Origin: Termitomyces sp. T153
Lineage: Eukaryota > Basidiomycota > Agaricomycetes > Agaricales > Lyophyllaceae
Direction: 5' to 3'
DNA length: 64,000 nucleotides
NCBI GenBank assembly: GCA_018296165.2
Contig: JACKQL020000023.1
Location: 1 to 64,000 of the forward strand
Part shown: positions 33,001-44,495 of the stretch, piece after piece
Layout of the letters: the number at the start of each line of letters is the position of its first letter
How positions within the stretch are numbered: the first letter of the stretch is position 1
Program-made: the position numbers and the translations under genes
Notes under the pieces: model-generated
Seen by the model: the letters and a program-made list of their open reading frames with translations, nothing else
The model's database searches: none
Told to the model about the DNA's origin: nothing

Positions 33001-34606
33001 AGCCATGGAAGGTCTAGCTGTTAAGGGAGTGGAGGTGGACATTCTCTGGGACATATGGTGGGGTAATCAGGATGGTCAGTAGGAGGAACTCATTGTACAG
33101 GCAGCTTGGATGCTGAAGTCAGGGCAAGTCAGGGCATACTACTGGTGCTAAAGCAGTCTGCATGGATGAATGGGCCCTCCAAGATGGGATCCTGACTTCT
33201 AGAGACTGTATCTATGTGCCCAACATTCCAGAGCTCCATCAGAGGATTGTGGAGCAACACCACAACTCCCACATTGTGGGACACCCTGGACAATGGAAGA
33301 CATTGGAGCTAGTGTCACAGAACTACTAGTGGCCTCAGATGTCCCAGTATATTGGATCCTACACTAGTACATGCAAAATCTCTGTCTCCAGACCAAGCCC
33401 CAACACTGACTCCCCTATAGACAGCTACACCTGCTGCCCATGCCCATGGAATGATAGAGTGTGGCTTCCATGGACTTCATCATAGAGCTCCCTGACACCC
33501 ATGGTTATGATGTGATCATGGTGGTGGTGGACCTGTATGGCAAGCAAGCACACTTCATTCTGACACATACCACCTGCTCTGCCATAGGCACTGCAAACTT
33601 GTACTGGAGGAATGTCTGGAAGCTCCACAGCCTTTCTGATGCCTATGTCTCTGACTGGGGACCACAATCTGTGGCAGACTTCACCAGGGAGCTCTACTGA
33701 TTGCTTGGCATGAAGCTCCACACCTCCACCACCTACCACCTGCAGTCTGACAGCCAGACCAAATGTGTAAATCAGGAGTTGGAGAAGTATCTCTGCCTCT
33801 TCTGCAACAAGCACCAGGATGACTGGGATGAACTCCTCCCCAATGCTGAGTTCCAGTACAACAACCATGTTCACATGTGCACCCAGTTCTCCCCATTCTT
33901 CCTTGACACTGGGCAGCATCTACACATGGGTTTTGAACCCCAGGCCTGACCCTTGGAGAATGAGGCAGTAAATGAATTTGTGGACCAGATGAAGAGGTCA
34001 CAGGAGAAGGCCTGAGCAGTGCTGGCAAAGGCAAAGAATGACATGGCACAATGCTACAACCATGGGAGGACCCTGGAGCACAAATAACAGCCCAAAGATT
34101 GAGTCTACCTGGATGCCTCCAACATTATAACTACCCAGCCTCCAAAAAAGCTGTCACACTGCCAGTTGGAACCCTTCACAGTGGAACAACAAGTAGGGCC
34201 CCTAGCCTATTGACTCCAGCTCCCCATGGGGATGCGCCAGCTTCATCTGGTGTTCAATGTGGTCAAACTAACTCTGGCCCCCAAGGATCCTATTCTGGGG
34301 CAGCATCTGCCACCTCCACCACCCCCAGTGGTGGTCAATGACAACAAGGAGTATGAGGTGGAGGAAATCCTGGATAGTTGTTTATTCTGGAGACAATTAC
34401 AATACAAGGTGAATTGGAAAGGCTATGATATTGAGGATATTTCCTGGGAACTGCTGGAGAATGTGCATGCCCCTGGACTCATCAAAGAGTTCCATCAGAG
34501 ACATCCAAACACTCCATGCACTATACAAGGTATCTACCCCATTTTGCCAGCAGACCAACCAATCAGGGACTACTTCTACCCCACATGTTGGGATGCCACA
34601 CACTAG
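30007..34606 (+). pseudogene. Chromovirus pol: protease, RT, RNase H, integrase, chromodomain
   Basis: Protease ALLDSRGMG (the catalytic DSG is altered) near 30090; a duplicated 270-bp block at 30447-30970; RT with VYLNILIYT (the YLDD box has lost one codon and the Asp pair) near 31640-31675; RNase H (FATGAMLSQ, WTDHKNLKYF) resuming after the solo LTR; integrase (ASMDFIIELP, VVDLYGKQAHF, SDWGPQSVADF, LQSDSQTKCVNQELE); C-terminal chromodomain (YEVEEILDS, YKVNWKGYDIEDISWE) at about 34350-34460. Chromodomains steer integration to marked chromatin. Confidence 0.85.
32086..32562 (+). mobile_element. Solo LTR (475-bp family) inside the chromovirus
   Basis: TATAAGGGG...CCCTCACA, 477 bp, inserted within RNase H coding sequence (SPFQV | EANSSD). 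Flanks GGTAA (32081-32085) and GGTAG (32563-32567) are the target duplication with one change. It is similar to the solo LTR at 45675-46149, mainly in its 3' two thirds. Confidence 0.75.
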
Positions 34607-34991
34607 AGAGGGGGTGATGTCAGGGGACTTCCATTTCCGACCTCTGCAACCTATTCCAGCGCTTCTGCAGCTTGTTCAATACCTCCAGGGCTCATTCTAG
34701 AACCCCAGAGATCTCCAGAGAACTGCGGAGTGCTCTGTATTACCTCAGCAATCATTGTCCTAGGATTAGGAGTAGCTCTAGCCTTCTGTACAGTAGTTCT
34801 CTTGCCTCTGCCATCTGCTGATGTGCCATGCCAAGCAGTGGGGATCCTTAGACTTGTTCTCTTTGGATTCCCCTCTGCTAGGTGATTAGTTACTGATTGT
34901 ATCATTGTCCACTCTGCTAATATACTTTGGATTCCCCTCTGCTAGCTGTGTGACTCTGATCTGCTGCTCTAGAGGTTGCCCTTACAGGCTA

Positions 34992-35643
34992 TCCTTACTA
35001 TGGGGGATTACAGCTGAAATATGTTATTAAAGACATAGAAAATCAATGACTGATGTCTTCTTTTAGGCCTAAATGACCTCCTGTAACTATGAATATGTTG
35101 CTTCATTTAGAACAGATGATGGCTCTTGATTCTTATCAGGATGTTTATATCTGGTTTATTGCTCTGGCATGTTTCTGGGGCCAAATTCATTTGGGTGAGT
35201 TTCTGCCACTGAGTTTGAGAGACTTTTGTTCCCTCATTGGCTTGATTTGCAACCACCTTTGACATCCTCTGGATCCTCTCATATGCTACATTTACCAAAT
35301 ACAAAAATGGGAGGCCAACAGGGTGAAGATGTTGTTCTGACTCATCAATCAAGTACCAGTCCAATTCGAGTGCTGGAGATATACAGTGAACTCAGTTGTT
35401 TTGATTCAACAGATTCTATAGCTAGCTATCAAGCTTCCGATGGAAAACATGTTTTGCTCACACAGCATGTTTTCCTGGGTCTACTTAACTCCATGTTCAG
35501 GTCTTACAATTCTTGAATTATTACTGGCCATTATTTGAGAATCAGTAGCACTACACACTTGCTTCTACCTGGCATACCACCAGATATCATGAAGATTCTA
35601 AGTCAATGGACTTCTGATGCATTTTTACATGACTTGAATTGAT
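34992..35643 (+). pseudogene. Tyrosine recombinase, C-terminal part of the DIRS-like element
   Basis: Resumes directly after the chromovirus TSD (PYYGGLQLKYVIKDIEN) and runs through a decayed core to SGHYLRI-like TGHYLRI, GIPPDIMKILSQWTSDAFL at 35522-35643, the H-x-x-R box of tyrosine recombinases. The terminal catalytic Tyr region (usually LxYWR) reads LHDLN, so the nucleophile seems lost. The DIRS right terminus is not resolved beyond about 35780. Confidence 0.7.
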
Positions 35644-35804
35644 TGCTCCCCTCTATGTGGAAATTTTATCTCCAATGTTGGAGAGCTCTGGCATTTTTTG
35701 TTCACACACTAGTTATTGGCTATGACAATGTGCATCTGTTCTTGGTTGGGTTGTCTGATTTGCTGATGCCACATCACTATTGATGCACATTTTGAAAATG
35801 TGGT

Positions 35805-36482
35805 TGATCTCAGCCAACCCTGTCATTGTAGTGCATCATACTGTGTGATTACAGTAAAAATGTAATGCAATATCCTCTGTAACTTGAATTAAGTACTGCA
35901 TGAAGGTAATGCACACTGATGCATCACCAGTGCATTAGGAATGAATGACAAATACACTACATGGGGATCAAACCCAGATTATCATGCATAGAAGTTTACA
36001 ACAAGTAACACCAATGTCCATTAGACCAAATAGTCATAGCAAAAAAGCTGAGATGGGGTGTATTATCTAAGGGGAGCAAGCTCCCCTTTGATAGATATCC
36101 CTGTCTGAGCCTGAACCAACCTAATGCTAATGCTAACAAAGAAACCAACACAAAAAACCTAACTGAACCATAGTTGGCTAACAGTGCAAGCCATAGACAG
36201 CTTGCTCAACACTACACATACACATAATGTCAATATAACTTAACTGTCAATATGGTGTATTGGTTATGTTCTTTCTCGTAGTATGTGTGTATTCTCTCTG
36301 GAGGTTGTTTGTTCAATTCTACAGTAGGCATTTTTTTTTGAGTTCCTAATGCATCACTGATGCATTAGTGTCATGCATTACTTCCGTACGGTACTTGATT
36401 CAAGTTATAGAGGATATTGCATTACATATTTACCGTAATTACACAGAATGATGCCTTAAAGTGACAGGATCAGGTGTCGATC
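35805..36482. repeat. Two tRNA-headed SINE-like units in head-to-head inversion
   Basis: Arms of about 138 bp at 35805-35942 and 36343-36482 are inverted copies at about 85-90% identity (GTAATGCAATATCCTCT, TTAGGAA, GATGCATCA shared). Each is joined to a different tRNA-like head: minus strand at about 35955-36045 (TTTGGTCTAATGG A-box, GGTTTGATCCC B-box) and plus strand at about 36245-36340 (TATTGGTTATG, GTTTGTTCAATTC, then a run of nine T). Pol III type heads with a common tail suggest two SINEs rather than one palindrome. Confidence 0.55.
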
Positions 36483-37232
36483 TCCCACAGCAGACTTAGT
36501 GTATCTAAGTAAACGATTTCCTATTGACAGAGTAGAAGTTCCATTTACGAATTCATACTACACTTTGTTATGTTATGACAGACGGACGCAGAATGAAACC
36601 CACGTGGGATATTGTTTCAATCAAAAGCCTTTGATCGAGGTCTATGCAGGGCGACACGACTCTCGATCGATCCTGTACACGGTTGCGTCTCGGCCGCTCC
36701 CTCATATCACATTGTTACTGTCGTTGACAATGGCTTCACTGTTGCTCTCATTTCTTGGACATCGTATATAGTGCTCGCTACCATTCACCCGTTCCTCGTC
36801 CTGCTTCAAGTTTCTCATTCACATAGAGCTCGTCAGTCCTCTGGACTCGGCTTTTTTCTTTTTCCCACCCCTCATATATATCCAATTACCCCCTTCGTTA
36901 TTTCTTTCTTTTCTTTTTTAGCACTTGTCCGTAATGTACTTGCCCATGCCGGCTTGAGCGCCATTTACCTCTCTCCGTGCGAGAGACCGAGAGCGACCAA
37001 ATAAACTTTATTTGCTCGCACTACACAAGAAACCATCAGACATGCCCGTCGTCCGAAGTCCCTCCGTTTCATCCCTCCTCAGACCTCTCCTCGACCTCTC
37101 ACCTCAGCTCTTCGTTCCCACTTGAGACGAGGAGCCATATACGAATCACAGAATCGAGTCACGTGATAATGATTTGAAACCAGCTTCTCAGAACGAAATA
37201 TAATCAACCTACTGACCGACGCGTATCGAGCA
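36483..37232. promoter_or_regulatory. Upstream region of the CM1 coiled-coil gene
   Basis: CpG content returns to normal after about 36480. Pyrimidine-rich stretches (about 36850-36920 and 37060-37130) are typical of fungal promoters and 5' leaders. No gene is supported in these 750 bp. Confidence 0.45.
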
Positions 37233-40200
37233 ATGTCCGTGTCCCTGGCACTCAGCAGCCAGCCAGACATATCTCTCGGCAGCGATATACTCGCGACTCC
37301 TGGTGTCGAAGGCAAGTCCTGGAGCGATGCCCCCGAAACGCCTGTTGCCCTGCGTCCCAGACGCACGATACGAGCCAGCATAGCTGGAACAAAAGCACCA
37401 CTGACTTTGCGCGACCAGGAAAAAGTATGCTAGTTTTCCTTTCACTTGTCATACAGACTGCTCTGACGGTAACGTGTAAGCACATCGACAATCTCAAAAA
37501 GGAGAACTTCAGTATTAAACTACGGGTTCATTTCTTGGAAGACCAACTAGCTAAGCTGGCTCCTGATCAGATGGATGCCGTTCTTAAGCAGAACATCAAC
37601 CTCAAGATTGAAGTTCAGCAGCGCGGTATGGAGATGAAGAAACTAAAGAAATTGGTTCTCGAGCTCGAACGCGAGCTTGATCGTCTTCAGCGAGTGGGAG
37701 GGTCTAAGAACCGTGAGCGGGAGCTGGAGGAAAAGCTGGAGGAGAGGGATCGTGAGGTGAAGGAACTGAGAAGACGACGCAATGGACGAGATGCTGACGA
37801 TGAGGTATCGGTATTGCGGGAGTTAGAGGTGCGAAATATCGAACTGCAAGAACAAAACGATGACGCGAAGGCAATTATTGAGGAAAACCTGGAGGAAATT
37901 GAACGATTAAAAGAGATAATCGAACGGACAGGAGATGTTTCGCTGGCTGAAAGTTCGGGTGGGGGGGAAAGAAGGGAGAGGCTCAAACGAAGGATTGAAG
38001 AGCTGGAGGTCGAGAATGAGGAGCTTCGTGTGCGGGTAGATGAGCATGCAGAAATAATTGCTCAGAGGGAGGATGAAAAAGAAGATATGCAGGATGAGAT
38101 CAGTGCCCTTCGGTTGGAAATTGAAGATCTTCAACGCAAAAGGGAAGCAGAATCTCTCGAGCGCAGCGAGAGCAGGGCTCAGATCTTAGAGGAACGAGAA
38201 GAAAGGGAAGCTGTCGAGGAAGATCTCAACGCGCTTCAGGACAAACTGGCGGCAATGATGATAGAGTTACAACAAAAGGAGGACGACGTCGATCTCAAAA
38301 CACGAGAGATTGAGGAACTTGTAGCGGAGCATCAGCGTATTATTGAGGTGGTGGATAACGAGTGGAGGGGAGAGGTTGAAGAGGCGCGCAACCAGGTGGA
38401 GGAATTGCGTGACGTGGGTCCATCTCATTCATAATTGGGTCTTATGCTCATGTCTGGACCGTAGGTTCTTGCTGAGCGAGAATCGGAATGCAAAGATCTT
38501 CGTTTGACGGTTTCAGAACACGAAACGCTTTCGGCAGACCTTCGCAACAAGTTTGAAGCGGCTCTTGCCCAGCTAGAGGAGGAAAGCGACCGAAAGGATG
38601 CGGAGATCGAGGCCCTTAATAATGCGGTGGAAAGACTTTCTGGTCAGTTAGATCAAATGGAGGATGAAGCTGAAAGGTTCAAAGAGGACACGGAACATCT
38701 CAGAGAAGACGATGCAGTTGAGCGAGAGCGCCTTGAAGCACTTGTAGCAGCATTGAAAGAGGTAAGGTTCCCTTAAGATATCTTCCTCAGTTGGGCTTCA
38801 ACTTGTGTTTCTTCTGGCGCGATAGAAGATTGCTTCAGTTAAGGCTGAACTTCAAGAAACGACCGAAATGTATGAGGCTTGTAACGCTGAGAATCACGCC
38901 TACCGCTCAAGGCAAGAAGAGTTGTCACGACATATTGAGGATTTAGCCGACGAAACTCAACGGGAACGCTCTGCACGCGAACGTCTCGAGGCAGATATAG
39001 AAGCCGCTGACAAAGAGCACGAGGACGAAATACGCCGTGAACGACGTACCTTGGAAGCCAAAGAATCGTCTCTGCAGAACGCTTTGAATGATTTAGCCCG
39101 TATCCAGTCGTTACTAAGCCAACGGGAGTCTGATATACAAGCCGTGCAGACCGCATTACAGACGCTGGAAGCTGAATCAAAGAGACTTGGCGAGACACAT
39201 ACGACGGCGCGGTTCTCATTACAGTTGGAAACGGATCGACTGAAACGTGATTTGGAGCGGGTTGAGGCCGAACTGTGTCGCGCACGAAAGGAGCTAGATG
39301 ACAAGGACACTAGGAGCCGCGATAGAGATGGCGCCCTGGATAAGTTGCATGCTGAAAAGCGAGAGCTGGAGGGTCAGCTTGCTGTGCAGACTCAGGCTCG
39401 TTTAAATATTTCAGAGAAGTTGGATGGTGTGCAGACAACTCTCCGTACAGCAGAGGGAGAGATCACAATATACAAGGCAAAGGTGGGAGAATTGGAGCAA
39501 AGACTATCAAAAGACCAGAGGTCTTTGCTGAACGCCGAAAGCCAGTACCGCGATCAGCTTACGGAACGTAACACGCTACTGTTGACGATTTACCAATATC
39601 TCGACAAAATTTTGGGAGTGGACAAGACGCCCGTAAGTCTGCGATTTTTGTACATACAATCCTCCTTAATTGGTTTTTTTGTGGAAGTAGAAGAAGGGCA
39701 GTCAAGCAGAAACTAAGCCCTTCACGAATTTCAGCGTCTTCCATGACAACCTCATCACACGACTCAAAGCTCTTAGTCAAATTCAATTGGATTTTGAAAG
39801 GAGGTGTAGAGAGGCCGAGGGAAGATTTACAGACAAGCTGAGCGACCTACGGAAACAACTCGATCACCGATGGAAACAGATCGACAAATTCGAGGCAAGC
39901 GTTAAGACTTATGCCGAAGCCAAATCAACCTGGCGTCGAAAATTCGCTTCCAGAGAGGGAGAGCTCGAAGCTATCAAGGTACACCTTAATTATATATGTC
40001 TTGAGTCTAAACTGAAATCCTTATAGGCAACTAACGCAGAGATGGCGCTGCAGCTCGCCAGTATCAAGCGTCCAGGGCAGACAACGGACGCAATGGAAGT
40101 GCGCTCGCTGTCAGCACGAGCCGCTAATGCGGAGCGACGGCTCCACAACGCTCAAAATCAGCTTCTGGCGACAGAGGAAAAGGTTGCAGCTATGAATCAG

Positions 40201-40482
40201 CGAAGTTCAGCTGCTGATGCTAAATGGGAGGCGCGAGTGAAAGAGTACGAAACGCGGTTGAAGGCAGCAGAGGAGAGAGTCAAGCGTGAGCGTCAAGGCA
40301 GCAAGGAGAGGGTTTTAGAATTGGAAAATAACCTCAAGTACGTTGAGTCGCTTTTTAACGAGTGTAAAACTGATAAGATGCGCAGGAGTATACAACGGCA
40401 ATTGGATGTTGCCCACAAACGGAACCAACAACTGGCAGAAGTGATCGAGTCAAATAAAATCTCCGGCTCTCCGTCTAACTAA
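37233..40482 (+). CDS. Large coiled-coil protein with centrosomin CM1-like motif (Mto1/Pcp1 type)
   Basis: Exons 37233-37424, 37481-38413, 38465-38761, 38826-39632, 39691-39978 and 40027-40482, each ending on a codon boundary; 990 aa. The motif spanning the first splice, LTLRDQEK then HIDNLKKENFSIKLRVHFLE, matches the CM1/CNN_1N domain (residues about 57-85) of proteins that recruit and activate gamma-tubulin complexes at spindle pole bodies and other microtubule organisers (fission yeast Mto1 and Pcp1, fly centrosomin). The rest is almost wholly heptad coiled coil, rich in Glu, Arg, Lys and Leu. The start gives a short disordered N-terminus with a Pro/Arg-rich segment before CM1. Function is inferred from CM1 and architecture; the exact orthologue is open. 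Confidence 0.85.
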
Positions 40483-41077
40483 TGAAATGATAGTTCTTCT
40501 CATCTATATACCCACTGCACTCTACAGTCAACCAACTCCCATGTACATGTATTATATCTCATATATATCAGGGTCTATGATGAGTGATTTGGGAGGTTTG
40601 AGCAGCGATGGTACTTCTTTTGCCTGCCCTCGCAGAGTTGACAACAGATCAACTATAACTGTTCTGCTACGATGTCCATACCTCAAGGTTCATCAGCAGC
40701 TTTTAGAGGAAGACAAGGTGCTCGTTGCAATTATTGCCTTTTGTTGCGGGCCATAGAAGTTCCTTGAGGGTATCTGATTGTGATTGAGAGGGTGTCCTGA
40801 AAAGGCGGTAAGCAGTAAGAAAGTGGAAGAGAAGTTGACAGAGACGGAAGGTATATATCCTTGTTGATAAGGGAAGCAGTCAGTCTATTGTACAACCTGT
40901 CGAACGGCAGGACTCCGCAGGAGACAAGCTATGTAGTATGGTGATCAATTTAGTATGTATTATATATATATATCTAAATCCTTATACGAATCAGTTTCAA
41001 CGCCTCGGTCGAATATCCCAGTTTCCAAATGGGTTTCCGGCTGTGAGAGGGCGGACGTCCTCCATGGGAAGCAATCT
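40483..41077. other. 3' flank of the CM1 gene; no gene
   Basis: CpG-normal sequence with a (TA)n run near 40966-40975 and no convincing frame or RNA gene. Confidence 0.4.
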
Positions 41078-41422
41078 CTAACCGCATTGCAAAGAAGTAT
41101 CGCTTTCGCCGGGCAAGGAGCCAGTAGAATGTGATAAATCCAGATCATCACTAACTAGACGTGATACTCCTGGATTCGGACGAAAAAGGTTCTTATCCCA
41201 GGTGTACGAAACAACATCGCGTGTTGAATGGTCACAGAAGTTGGCATAGGCACCGAAGCTAGCATGTGGAGAGGCTAGAGTCATGACTTCAGAATGGGTA
41301 ATATTGACAAAGAGTCGCAGTGGATGGAGGCAAAACCTCTCTACGGGTATATCGGTTTGGGCGACCACGCGGATTAGTGTTAATAGTAGGCTTCGCTTTG
41401 GGTCTTTGGCAATCGGGAACAT
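41078..41422 (-). CDS. Hypothetical ORF, 114 aa (uncertain)
   Basis: An intronless minus-strand frame in CpG-normal DNA starting MFPIAKDPKRSLLLTLIRVV. No domain, signal or family is recognised. It may be a species-restricted small gene, an exon of a larger gene, or chance. Confidence 0.25.
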   Translation of the reverse strand: MFPIAKDPKRSLLLTLIRVVAQTDIPVERFCLHPLRLFVNITHSEVMTLASPHASFGAYANFCDHSTRDVVSYTWDKNLFRPNPGVSRLVSDDLDLSHSTGSLPGESDTSLQCG

Positions 41423-42445
41423 AACTATGTTTCTTCTTTCTATGCCTGATTAGGCTTCCTGGGTCAGCTGTGCGATAGTCGCAGTCTGGACAAGCACGGG
41501 GCTTCTCCCCAGTGCTGTAGGATGGTTGCTGATAAGTTATTAAGCAATGCCCAGCAGAGAAGGCTACCTCACTGAGTATGAATGTGCGTATTCAGATTTG
41601 ACTTCTGCAGGTTTTGGTATTCACAACCTTGGTAGGGACATTTATACATCCTCAACGACATGTAAGCCATAAAAATCAAATGACATATCGTAGGATGATA
41701 TACGTGACTGCATTGTTGGGTCGGTGAAGCTGTTCGTGACGAGAGACATCGCCTTTATATCGGATAACGACCCCGCATACCCTGCACGGCGCAGTGTTTA
41801 TCTCTTTCTGTCAAAATCAGCACGGCGATTTATAAATGGTGTGTATGAACCCACAGGAGGCATGGTCCACTGATGGAGAGGCACAGAGTGATAGGAGTCT
41901 ATAATAACCAAGGAGCGGGGCGAGACTTGATATGCATTTAGACGACCCTCTCCGTACCAGCTACAGGATTGGTTTCCACTTGGTTATCAATATTACTCTG
42001 GAAGGAAAAGTGACCGAAGAGCCAATCGTCCCAAAAAGGTGAAACAATATGGATGGGTTAAGCCAGTTTTCTCGAATATAGCCATTAAAGGAAATTTTGC
42101 GGTTGAAAGAACAATCCAGCATTTGAGATCTTGGATGGATACGTGTGCATAGGAAACAATATTTTGAGCCCACAGAGTTTAAGAATATGATAGGAATAAT
42201 TTAGTTAAATTCAAAATTTTACCCAAAACTGGCTGGGTCGTAGTACTCTCAAAATTTTGACCATACCCTAAAGAAAACCTTAAAAAGTGTGCAATGGATT
42301 CTATTGCAACACTGTAAATCAGCATACAGCCATGCTTACAGGACATGTATGTGCAATTGATAACAAGAAGATTGCAGCACATAGTATCATCTCAGAAACA
42401 GCTACTCATTCTTCATTCAGAAATATACACATCACACTCACTTGG
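41423..42445. other. Intergenic, grading from CpG-normal to CpG-poor; no gene seen
   Basis: No supported frame. CpG falls off after about 42230, marking entry into the second large repeat block. Confidence 0.4.
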
Positions 42446-42648
42446 CACTGCGGGCACCCAAAGTTGTTTCCCTTGGAACAAGTGAAAAAGAAACATGTTA
42501 TACCATTCCTAATGCACATATTTCAAGGGGGAAAAGGCATCAGACAATGAAAAATGACTTTTTCCAAAACCAAAAGCTGATAAAGAAATGGCATAACATG
42601 TTTCTTTATCCCTTTCTCCAAAGGAATCAACTTCCGGCGCCCGCAGTG
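42446..42648. repeat. MITE with CACTG termini and 3-bp TSD
   Basis: 203 bp, TIRs CACTGCGGGC and GCCCGCAGTG, flanked by TGG on both sides (42443-42445 and 42649-42651). Inner arms GAAACATGTTATACCATTCC and GAAATGGCATAACATGTTTC. Same family type as 22860-23022 but with diverged tips. Confidence 0.75.
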
Positions 42649-42699
42649 TGGACTGTCATCTCTGTGCAAGAGGTTGTTATTCCCACTACTGTTATGGCT

Positions 42700-44200
42700 C
42701 AACGTGAATGATGGCCACTATCCAGTATGGGACCCATCCCATTTGATGTGGTATTTCCAATATTCACATACTTGACTCAGATACCAATTCAAAACATGAC
42801 AGCTCTCTCATTCGATCAACATCTTTTTCTTGTTCCTTGCTGCTTCTAGATGCCTAAAACCACAGACTCTCAATATTTGTAATCACTTGATAATCTAGAC
42901 TTTCCAAACTCTGAAGCCAGCACCAATAGGTAAATTACTGACTAGTGACAGTATTCAAGTCAATGAGGCATTACTATCTCCCCAGGTTGATAACTTGCAG
43001 ATCTATGAATGTCAAAATTTTGATAGTGTCAATCATGGTTCTGAGAGTTTGGGACCACATAATCCAGACAATTTCTTTATATGCAGCTGAGTTTTCAAAG
43101 ATGTCTTCCACATTTAGACATGCTGTATATCTCACATACTCATGGACTTCAAACTGCTTTTGCTCAAGCTCTATGAGATGCATTGTTTATTCCTCATCCA
43201 GATGACAAGGCACAAATTGAAGCATGATTAGGAACATGGGACCTCCACTGGGATGATGTGTTTTGATTGAATTCAGCTTGGTTGCAGTGGTGATGCTGGC
43301 ATACAATCCCTCTGCATAAAATTCTTTTTCCATTGGTCTGCAATGTTTCTATGACTTGGAAACCACTCAAAGATGCAAGACACAGCTTCCATTGTTTAAT
43401 TATAGTGCATGGAAGACTGGAATATATTCTCAAGCTAATTCAAAATGGCTTTGTTTCCAATCCACTAGGTATTTCACTCTATTACATTATCAGCCTCAAT
43501 ACAAACAGACTGCCTATCTACCAATGCATTCAAAGCACTAACTCAGTTGAAGGAGGTGTTCAAACACATTTACATGTGATGCTTTCATCATCTGTTGCAT
43601 CTGTTTGTCATATGGTGACTTGTCTTAGTAAGTATGCCTTGTCATTCATATTCAATGAGCTGACAGATATCTTAGGTTGGGACTTTCAATACTACTTGCA
43701 AGAAGTATATTATATATGACTCCATCTGGCTTCTCATGAGGTCCAGGAGCTCAAAATCACACTCTCAATAGTATCTCCCTGTACATCACCATTAGAACTG
43801 ACATTTGTTAATGGAAATCTGTATCAGCAAACCACAGAGGCAGTGGGAACAATGCTGATTCTGGAATTACTCCAAGTTCAAGCTAGCATGCTAGAGTTCA
43901 TCAACAACTGATAGAACACAGATGCAGGCATATTTAGCAGAGATGCAGGGTACACAGAGACCAATTCTTCCTGTTCTACCAAGCAGAAACTGTTCGATCA
44001 ATTCATGCAAGAACATAATGAGTTTTACTCTTCAACCACATTTATCAAGCTGTTTACACTTGAAATATGGAATTGCCATGCACACTGCTTGTATGAACAT
44101 TTTGGAATCAATATTACCACTTGCAAAACAATATATAAATTTTGTGTAGACATCATACTTAAATATGTTTCAGTAGAAAACCAGCTAGCACCAGGTCAGA
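42700..44200 (+). pseudogene. Degenerate DNA-transposase-like region
   Basis: A CpG-poor region with frame pieces over several frames. The longest, 43333-43719, contains NSVEGGVQTHLHVML, resembling a conserved Glu-Gly-Gly-Val segment I associate with basidiomycete transposases (possibly KDZ-type); the piece before it reads WKPLKDARHSFHCLIIVHGRLEY with a stop-rich lead-in. No TIR or TSD was found. The assignment is weak; it could be another mobile-element protein. Confidence 0.3.
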
Positions 44201-44204
44201 TTGG

Positions 44205-44495
44205 CATTTCACCACTTACCAAAACTCCAACCAATAGTGTTTCCTGAGGAAATACTGAAAAAGAAACCTGTTATGCCATTTCCAAACAGGTGTTTCCAAT
44301 GGAAAGGGCTCTAAACAATGGGAAAAGCCTTTTTCCAAAGGTGTTGCAATTTTAATTTTTATTGTTTATTTATGCAGTTCTAATGGGAACATTTTGATAC
44401 AAACTATTATTTCCCTTTTTTTAGGTAAAATATTCTGTTGAAGAAATGATATAACAGGTTTCTTGTTCCATTCTTTCAATTCCAATAGAAGCAGG
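44205..44495. repeat. Degraded MITE-like palindromic repeat
   Basis: Arms GAAACCTGTTATGCCATTTC (about 44269) and GAAATGATATAACAGGTTTC (about 44443) match the inner arms of the other MITEs. The CACTG tips are not recognisable. About 290 bp. Confidence 0.55.

Larger units (their letters stand above)
28106..34986 (+). mobile_element. Tf1/sushi-type chromovirus (Ty3/Gypsy), 6.9 kb, complete but decayed
   Basis: LTRs of 369 bp each at 28106-28474 and 34618-34986 (TGTCAGGGG...CCTTACA), about 93% identical by eye, with GGCTA on both sides (28101-28105 and 34987-34991). The order gag, protease, RT, RNase H, integrase, chromodomain is that of a chromovirus. A GAGAGGGGG purine tract sits just before the 3' LTR. 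It is inserted in the recombinase gene of the DIRS-like element and itself holds a solo LTR at 32086-32562. Many stops; inactive. Confidence 0.92.

Noticed and set aside
40487..40756. Plus-strand frame of 89 aa after the CM1 gene
   Set aside because: No domain, odd composition, and positioned in the 3' UTR; likely chance.
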